The notes beneath the pieces were generated by a model. That model ran no database searches. It worked only from the letters and a program-made list of their open reading frames with translations, and was not told the origin of the DNA. Positions 1-9,000 of a stretch of 32,195 bases of DNA are shown one piece after another (position 1 is the stretch's first letter; every line of letters starts with the position of its first letter). The DNA is taken from contig CAMBEK010000019.1 of assembly GCA_945865565.1 (NCBI GenBank), forward strand, positions 1 through 32,195, written 5' to 3'. Position numbers and translations under genes: made by a program. Origin of the DNA: Pseudobacteriovorax antillogorgiicola. GTDB lineage: Bacteria; Bdellovibrionota_B; Oligoflexia; Oligoflexales; RGVZ01.

Positions 1-3000
1 TCCCGTGCGTGCATCTTTCATAACGGTGCCCTCAACGCCGCCGCAGTAGTTGTCGGCAACGGACCATGTCGAAGAAGATGGAAAATTAGTGGGTGCGGGT
101 AGTCCGTAATAATCGTCGATCGTATCCCAGATGTCACCTGCGGTTGTGCTGCTACTAGCCGGAGCTGTCGTGTTGTTAAAGGAACCTGTACCTGAAAGCC
201 GAACTGCATTACGGCAATTCACTTTCAGTTTACCGGTGACACCACCAAAGACGCTGCCGGCGCGCAAGTCCCAGGCATTTGGCGGGGTCACCGCCGCGCC
301 GGCGTATGTGCCGGTCAGGCTCAAGTTCTCGAAAGCCACTGCAGTTTTAATGTTACCGGCCACGATATCGGCGTCGCCCGATCCTGTGCGGCGAATGCCG
401 CTTGAATCCCAGTACTCAAATGTCCCGGAGGATTTCGCCTGGGTCGCGAAATTAGTGAGATCGGTTTCATTGCTGCCCGTGGTGGCCGTGGTTGCGCCGT
501 TGTCGCTATAGCGCGGCAAAGGACTCGTTGCCGACGGGTAATTACCCGTTACACCGCCAATTCCAACGCCACGTTTGATGTTGCTGGCAAGGATCGTGGT
601 GAAGTCGGCGGATTTGTACGACGCCGTGGTGACGCAGCCCACAGCGCCGTTTGACGTACAGTCTGCCGGAGGATTGCAGGACTTTGTCCCGGTCTGTACG
701 GTCCCAGTGATGTCATAGTAACTTGTGCCGGCGCATACTTGCGAGGATGCCACGTTCGCAAATGGAGTTGCATCCACCGGGGCCCAATAAATCATATATG
801 CCGTGTTCCCGCCGGCAAGTGCCAGAGTCGTCGCGCCAATGGAAACTCCCGACGGCACGACGACGGATGCGGATGTGCTCGAGGCGACCGTCTTGGATGT
901 CACAGAGATCCCACCAACAGTGACCACCATGTCTTGGGCAAACCCTGTGCCGGTCAGCGTAACGGTGTCACCAGATTTGATGAATACTGGGCTACGCCCA
1001 GTCAGGGATGGGGTCGCGACGGTTAAGCTATAACCATTGTTCGTGGCATTGGTGGCGTTGCCCGCGCTGTCGGTGGCCGTCACGCAGACATACCAGGTTC
1101 CGGCGGCAAGAGATGTCAGTGCCTGCGGCGATGAACCTGGCGCGAAAGGTGGGACACCGTAAGTCTGATCTACGCCTGTGGAGCAGTCTGCTGAACTCGC
1201 CACCTTGAGCGCATACGTCACGGTATTTGCGTCGGTCGCGTCACTCCAAGTGACGGTCGGAGTCTGGTTGTTTGTTGGTGTCGCTGGGCCGGTGATGGTG
1301 AAGGCTGCGGGCGCGGTGGTGTCGATGGTGATTTCGAAACTTCCACTGGCGGACCAGTTGCCGGCATCGTCACGTTCCTGGACATAGAGGGTGTTGTCTC
1401 CGGCCGACAGGGCTGCGCCGGGCGTATAGCTGGCGGTCGTCGTGGTCGTTGCACCTGTTGAAAGGTCTGAGCTATCGAGCTTATAACGATAGCTTTCATT
1501 GCCGTCGCCGGCCGAAGTCCACGACCAAGTTGGTGTCGTGTCGTTAGTGGGCGTGGTTGCAGTAACCGTCGGTGCTGTCGGCGCGGTGGTGTCGATGACA
1601 AAACTATAACCATTGTTCGTGGCATTGGTGGTGTTGCCCGCGCTGTCGGTGGCCGCCACGCAAACATACCATGTTTCAGCGGCAAGGCTCGTCAGCACCT
1701 GTGGTGATGAACCTGGCGCGAAAGGCGGGACACCGTAAGTCTGATCTACGCCTGTGGAGCAGTCTGCTGAACTCGCCACCTTGAGCGCATACGTCACGGT
1801 ATTTGCGTCGGTCGCGTCACTCCAAGTGACGGTCGGAGTCTGGTTGTTTGTTGGTGTCGCTGGACCTGTGATGGCGAAGGCGGCGGGTGCTGTTGTGTCG
1901 ATGGTGATTTCGAAACTTCCGCTGGCGGACCAGTTACCGGCATCATCACGTTCTTGCACATATAATGTATGGACCGCCGCACTCAGCGTAGTGCTTGGGA
2001 CAAAACTCGTCGACGTCATGGTCGTTGCACCTGTTGAAAGGTCTGAGCTATCGAGCTTATAGCGGTAGCTCCCATTTCCGTCACCGGCCGAAGACCATGA
2101 CCAGGTGGGTGTCGTGTCGTTAGTGGGTGTGGTTGCAGTAACAGTCGGTGCTGTCGGCGCGGTCGTGTCGATGGTGATTTCGAAACTTCCGCTGGCGGAC
2201 CAGTTGCCGGCATCATCGCGTTCTTGCACATATAATGTATGAGCTGAGGCACTCAGGGCAGTGCCTGGGACAAAACTGGTCGATGTCGTGGTCGTTGCAC
2301 CTGTCGAAAAGTCTGAGCTGTCCAGTTTATAGCGGTAACTTCCATTTCCATCGCCGGCCGAAGTCCACGACCAAGTCGGTGTCGTGTCGTTAGTTGGTGT
2401 GGTTGCAGTAACCGTCGGTGCTGTCGGCGCGGTCGTGTCGATGGTGATTTCGAAACTTCCGCTCGCGGACCAGTTGCCGGCATCATCACGTTCTTGCACA
2501 TATAATGTATGAGCTGAGGCACTCAGGGCAGTGCCTGGGACAAAACTGGTCGATGTCGTGGTCGTCGCACCTGTCGAAAAGTCTGAGCTGTCCAGTTTAT
2601 AGCGGTAACTTCCATTTCCATCGCCGGCCGAAGTCCACGACCAAGTCGATGTCGTGTCGTTAGTCGGTGTGGTGCCAGTAACAGTCGGTGCCGTCGGCGC
2701 GGTTGTGTCTATGGTGATTGCAAAACTTCCACTCGCGGACCAGTTGCCGGCACCATCACGTTCTTGGACATATAACGTATGAGCCGTCGCACTCAGCGCA
2801 GTGCTTGGGACAAAACTCGTCGATGTCGTCGTCGTTGCACCTATTGAAAGGTCTGAGCTGTCGATTTTATAACGGTAACTTCCATTTCCGTCACCGGCCG
2901 AAGTCCACGACCAGGTTGGTGTCGTGTCGTTAGTGGGTGTGGTGCCAGTAACAGTCGGTGCTGTCGGCGCGGTGGTGTCGATGGTGATTTCGAAACTTCC

Positions 3001-6000
3001 ACTGGCGGACCAGTTGCCGGCATCGTCACGTTCTTGCACATATAATGTATGGGCTGCGGCACTTAGCGCAGTTCCCGGCGTGTAACTCGCCGATGTCGTG
3101 GTCGTTGCACCTGTTGAAAGGTCTGAGCTGTCGAACTTATAGCGGTAGCTCCCATTTCCATCGCCTGCCGAAGTCCATGACCAGGTGGGTGTGGTGTCGT
3201 TAGTGGGCGTGGTTGCAGTAACCGTCGGTGCTGTCGGCGCGGTCGTGTCGATGGTGATTGCAAAACTTCCACTGGCGGACCAGTTGCCGGCATCATCACG
3301 TTCTTGCACATATAATGTATGGGCTGCCGCACTCAGCGCAGTTCCCGGCGTGTAACTCGTCGATGTCGTGCTCGTTGCACCTGTTGAAAGGTCTGAGCTG
3401 TCGAGTTTATAACGGTAGCTCCCATTTCCATCGCCAGCCGGAGTCCACGACCAAGTTGGTGTCGTGTCGTTAGTGGGTGTGGCTGCAGTAACCGTCGGTG
3501 CTGTCGGCGCGGTCGTGTCGATGACAAAAATATAACCATTGTTCGTGGCATTGGCGGTGTTGCCCGCGCTGTCGGTGGCCGTCACGCAGGCATACCAGGT
3601 ACCGGCGGCAAGAGATGTCAGCGCCTGCGGCGATGAACCTGGTGCGAAAGGCGGGACACCGTAAGTCTGAACTACGCCTGTTGAGCAGTCCGCTGAACTC
3701 GCCACCATCGTGACATAGGTTACTGTATTGGTATCGACCGCGGATCCCCAAGTTACCATCGGAGTCTGGCTGTTGGTCGGTGTCGCCGGGCCGGTGATGG
3801 AGAAGGCTGCGGGTGCTGTCGTGTCGATGGTGATTGCGAAACTTCCGCTGGCGGACCAGTTACCGGCGTCATCACGCTCTTGCACATATAATGTATGGTC
3901 CGTCGCACTCAGCGCAGTTCCCGGCGTGTAACCCGCCGATGTCGTCGTCGTTGCACCTGTTGAAAGGTCTGAGCTATCGAGTTTATAGCGGTAGCTTCCA
4001 TTTCCGTCACCGGCCGGAGTCCACGACCAGGTTGGTGTCGTGTCGTTGGTCGGTGTGGTGCCAGTAACATTCGGTGCTGTCGGCGCGGTCGTGTCGATGG
4101 TGGTTGCAAAACTTCCACTGGCGGACCAGTTACCGGCATCGTCGCGTTCTTGCACATATAATGTATGGGCTGCGGCACTTAGCGCAGTTCCCGGTGTGTA
4201 ACTCGTCGATGTCGTGGTTGTTGCACCCGTTGAAAGGTCTGAGCTGTCCAGTTTATAGCGGTAGCTTCCATTTCCGTCACCGGCCGGGGTCCACGACCAT
4301 GTTGGTGTGGTGTCGTTAGTGGGCGTGGTTGCACTAACCGTCGGTGCTGTCGGCGCGGTCGTGTCGATGGTGATTGCAAAACTTCCACTCGCGGACCAGT
4401 TACCGGCATCATCACGTTCTTGCACATATAATGTATGGGATGCGGCACTCAGCGCAGTTCCCGGTGTGTAACTCGTCGATGTCGTGGTTGTTGCACCTGT
4501 TGAGAGATCTGAGCTGTCGAGCTTATAGCGGTAGCTCCCATTTCCATCGCCTGCCGAAGTCCATGACCAGGTGGGTGTGGTGTCGTTAGTGGGCGTGGTT
4601 GCAGTAACCGTTGGTGCTGTCGGCGCAGTTGTATCGATAGTGATTTCGAAACTTCCGCTGGCGGACCAGTTGCCGGCATCGTCACGTTCTTGCACATATA
4701 ATGTATGGGCCGTCTCACTCAGCGCAGTTCCCGGCGTGTAACTCGTTGACGTCGTGGTCGTTGCACCCGCTGAAAGGTCTGAGCTGTCCAGTTTATAGCG
4801 GTAGCTTCCATTTCCGTCACCGGCCGAAGACCACGACCAGGTTGGTGTCGTGTCGTTAGTGGGTGTGGTTGCAGTAACCGTCGGTGCTGTTGGCGCGGTC
4901 GTGTCGATGATGGTTGTGACAGCAGAGCTTGAATTGCTCTGATTCAACGCGGCATCAGTGGCTTTTGCCGTGATGGTATAAGTTCCGGCCGCAAGATTGC
5001 TTGACGGCGTATAAATCCATGCGCCGGATCCATCGGCTGCCGCAGTTCCAAGGGTTGATGCGCCATTATAAATGGTGACGGTTGAATTGGCCTCTGCCGT
5101 ACCGGCTACCGATGGCGTCAAGACGTTGGTGTAAATCGTGCTTCCGACACTCGTGTCGCCTAACACACTGGTGATGGCTGGTGCTGCAGGGGCAGTGACA
5201 TCAATGATAAAAGTCACGGCGACGCTGGCCACGCCTTGGTTGAGCGCTGCGTCAGAAGACGTTGCAGTAATGCTGTAATTCCCGGTGGCTAAATCAGATC
5301 CGGGCGTATACGTCCACGCACCCGAGCCGTCCGCTATGGCGGTGCCAATTGCAGATGACCCATTATAAATCGTGACGGTTGAGTTGGGCTCGGCCAATCC
5401 CTCAAGGATCGGTCTGAGGCTATTGGTGTAAGTTGTGCCGCTGACATTTGAATTACCCGATGCACTATTGATGCTTGGTGCAAGGGGGGCTGTTGTATCG
5501 ATGACTAACGTGACGTTTGTGCTGCTAGATCCCTGATTTAATGCCGCATCAGTGGCCTTGGCTGTGATTGTGTATGTGCCCGCGGTGAGTGAAGGCGTAA
5601 ATAACCAGACGCCCGATCCGTTGGCGGTCGTGGTGCCTATGGCCGATGCATTGTTATAAACCGTCACCGTGGAATTGGCCTCGGCCGTACCTGCAATGGC
5701 TGGCATTAGACCGCTGTATGAAATTGGGCCACTGACATTTGTATCGCCAGCAACGCTAGTGATGCCTGGGGCTGCGGGATCCGTGATGTCGATGTTTATG
5801 GCAAACGCGCCACTTTCGGACCAGTTTCCTGCAGCATCACCTTCCTGGACGAATAACGTATGAACCGCCTCGGACAGTGCATTGCTTGGGATAAAACTCG
5901 TCGATGTGGTGGTTGTCACACCAGATGAAAAGTCAGAGCTGTCCAGTTTATAACGGTAATTTAGGTTTCCCCCGCCGCCACCAGATATCCAAGTCCAAGT

Positions 6001-9000
6001 TGGGGTCGTGTCGTTTGTGGGCGTGGTGCCAGTAACAATCGGTGCTGTCGGCGCGGTCGTGTCGACTGTGATTTCAAAACTTCCGCTGGCAGACCAGTTG
6101 CCGGCCTCATCAAGTTCTTGCACGTATAATGTATGGGCCGTCGCACTCAGCGCGGTGCTTGGGATAAAACTGGCAGATGTCGTTGTTGTGGTGCCAGTGG
6201 AAAAGTCCGGGCTGTCGAGTTTATAGCGGTAGCTCCCATTTCCGTCACCGGCCGAAGTCCACGACCAAGTGGGTGTCGTGTCGTTAGTGGGTGTGGTTCC
6301 AGTAACAGTCGGTGCTGTCGGCGCGGTCGTGTCGATGGTGATTGCGAAACTTCCGCTGGCGGACCAGTTGCCGGCATCGTCACGTTCCTGCACATATAAA
6401 GTACGTGCTGAGGCACTCAATGCTGTGCCTGGGGTGTAACTCGTCGCTGTGGTGGTCGTTGCACCTGTTGAAAGGTCTGAACTGTCGAGTTTATAGCGGT
6501 AGCTCCCATTCCCATCGCCTGCCGAAATCCATGACCAGGTTGGTGCCGTGACGTTAGTTGGTGTGGTGCCAGAGACCGTCGGTGCTGTCGGCGCGGTCGT
6601 GTCGATGATGGTTATGACGGGGGTGTTTGCTGCACTTTGATTCAAGGCTGCATCGGTGGCCTTGGCCGTGATGGTGTAAGTTCCGGGTGCAAGATTACTT
6701 GACGGCGTATAAGTCCATGCGCCGGATCCATCAGCCGTTGCAGTTCCAAGAATTGACGCATCGTTATAAACCGTGACTGTTGAATTGGCCTCAGCCGTAC
6801 CTGAAATTGATGGCGTCAAAACATTTGTGTAAATGGTGCTGCTGACATTTGTGTCGCCCACCACGCTCGTGATGATTGGTGCTGACGGTGCAGTTGTGTC
6901 GATGACGACATTTACCGTGACGCCGGCAGGCCCTTGGTTCGATGCTGCGTCAGAAGCCTTCGCCGTGATGTTGTACGTCCCGGTGGCCAAGTCAGTGGCT
7001 GGCGTGTACGTCCATTCGCCCGATCCATCGGCTGTGGTTGTGCCAAGGACGGAAGTGCCTTGGTATATGGTGACGGTTGAAATGTTTTCTGCCGTACCAA
7101 CTATGACCGGCCTTAGTCCATTGGTGTAAATCATGCTACCGATACTCGTGTTGCCCGCGATGCTGGTGATGCTCGGTGCCGCAGGAGCCGTCGTGTCAAT
7201 GACCACGGTGACTGCCGTGCTGAATGAGCCGTGGTTTAAGGCCCCATCAGTGGCCTTTGCGGTGATGGTGTGTGTGCCCGCCGTAAGGACCGGCGTAAAC
7301 AACCATGCACCTGATGCGTTGGCGGTTGTCGTGCCGATGGCAGATGCGTTGTTATAAACCGTCACCGTGGAATTGGCCTCGGCCGCACCAGCGATCGGAG
7401 GCATCAACAAACTCGTGGATATAGCGCCGCCGATATTTGTGTTGCCCGCCACGCTGGAGATGTTTGGCGCCGCCGGTGCTGCCGTGTCGATGATTAAAGT
7501 TACCGATGCGCTTGCAGGGCTTTGAATCATCGCGTTATCAGTAGCCTTCGCCGTGATGGTGTAAGTGCCAGTGGTCAGATCGCTCGATGGTGTGTAAGTC
7601 CATTCGCCAGACCCATTTGCAGTGGTGGTTCCGAGGATTGAAGTCCCATTAAAAATGGTTACCTGAGAATTGCCTTCTGCCGTGCCCCTTATGGTTGGCA
7701 AGAGTCCGCTGGTGTAAATTGTGTTGCTGACATTTGTGTTTCCTGCGACCTCGATAACGGACGGTACGCCTGGCCCAGTCGTGTCGATGATCATCGTTGC
7801 GACGCTGCTGGGAGCGCTCGGGTTTGATGCGGCATCTATTGCTTTGGCGGTGATGGAATAGGTCCCCGTGGCAAGATCACTTGGCGGAGCGTAGTTCCAG
7901 CCGCCTGACCCGTCGGCCATCGTGGTGCCAAGAATCGAATTGCCGTTATAGACATTCACGGTCGAATTGTTTTCTGCGGTTCCGACGATCGCAGGCCTAA
8001 GTTCATTTGTGTAAATCGGGCTGCCGGTGTTTGTGTCACCTGCAATGCTGATGATGGCGGGTGCCGCAGGCGCTGTGGTGTCAATGGTCACCGGCACTGA
8101 AGTGCTGGACGCGCCCTGATTTAACGCGGCGTCAGTGGCGCTTGCAGTGAAAGTGTGGCTACCGGCTGCAAGGGATGCCGTAAACAGCCAGGCGCCAGAA
8201 GCGTTGGATGTAGCAGTTCCGAGGACTGACGAGGCATCGTAAACAGTTACGGTCGAATTAGCCTCTGCCGTCCCTGCAATCGCTGGCATCACAACGCTGG
8301 TGTAAATGGTTCCACCGACTCCCGTGTCTCCTGCGACACTGGTGATGCTCGGTGCGGCTGGCGCGATCGTGTCGTTGACGTAAGGGCCAATGCTCGTGCA
8401 GTTCGAGACGTTCGTCGTCGCATCTATGGCCATGGCATAAATTGTGGTTGTCGTATCGGCGGTCAGGCTGTTGGTGGTCATCGACCGCGCGCCATCTGCC
8501 GTGGCTATTGCCCCAGAAATTGCTGCACTGCAGGAACTGCTGTCATAAAGGGTGACCGTCGCGGTTTCGCTCAGGGTGAAGGCAACACTTGGAACGAGTG
8601 AGGTTCCGGGGGAAGCAGTCGAAACGCTCGGGGCGCTGATCAGAGGTGGAGTGACGTCGTTGATGTAGTTGCCGATGAGTGTGCATGCCGATGTGTTGGC
8701 TGCAGGATCACGAGCCGTCGCGTAGATCGTCGTGGTCGAATTGGCCGTCAAGGGGTTGGTTGCCATGGATTGACCACCGATTGGCATGGCGATAGCTTCG
8801 GATATTAACGTGCTACAGGAACTGCTGTTGTGAAGGGTTACGGTTGCAGCTTCGCTCAGGGTAAACGCAACGTTTGGAACGAAAGATTTGCCGGGTGATG
8901 TCGTGGAAATGCTGACTGAGCTAAGGGTGGGCGACGTTGTGTCTTTATTCCAGGTCAGAGGAACAACGGTTTCCGGAGCCTGCCAATTTCCTTCAACGTC

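Noticed and set aside
1178-2062. Plus-strand open frames such as 1178-1387 and 1754-2062
   Set aside because: They are antisense shadows of the D and A modules; their near-identity only reflects the duplicated repeat on the minus strand.
1895-4900. Possible CRISPR array, because of regular repeats
   Set aside because: The period is 270 bp with no short repeat-spacer structure, and the units are continuous coding modules.
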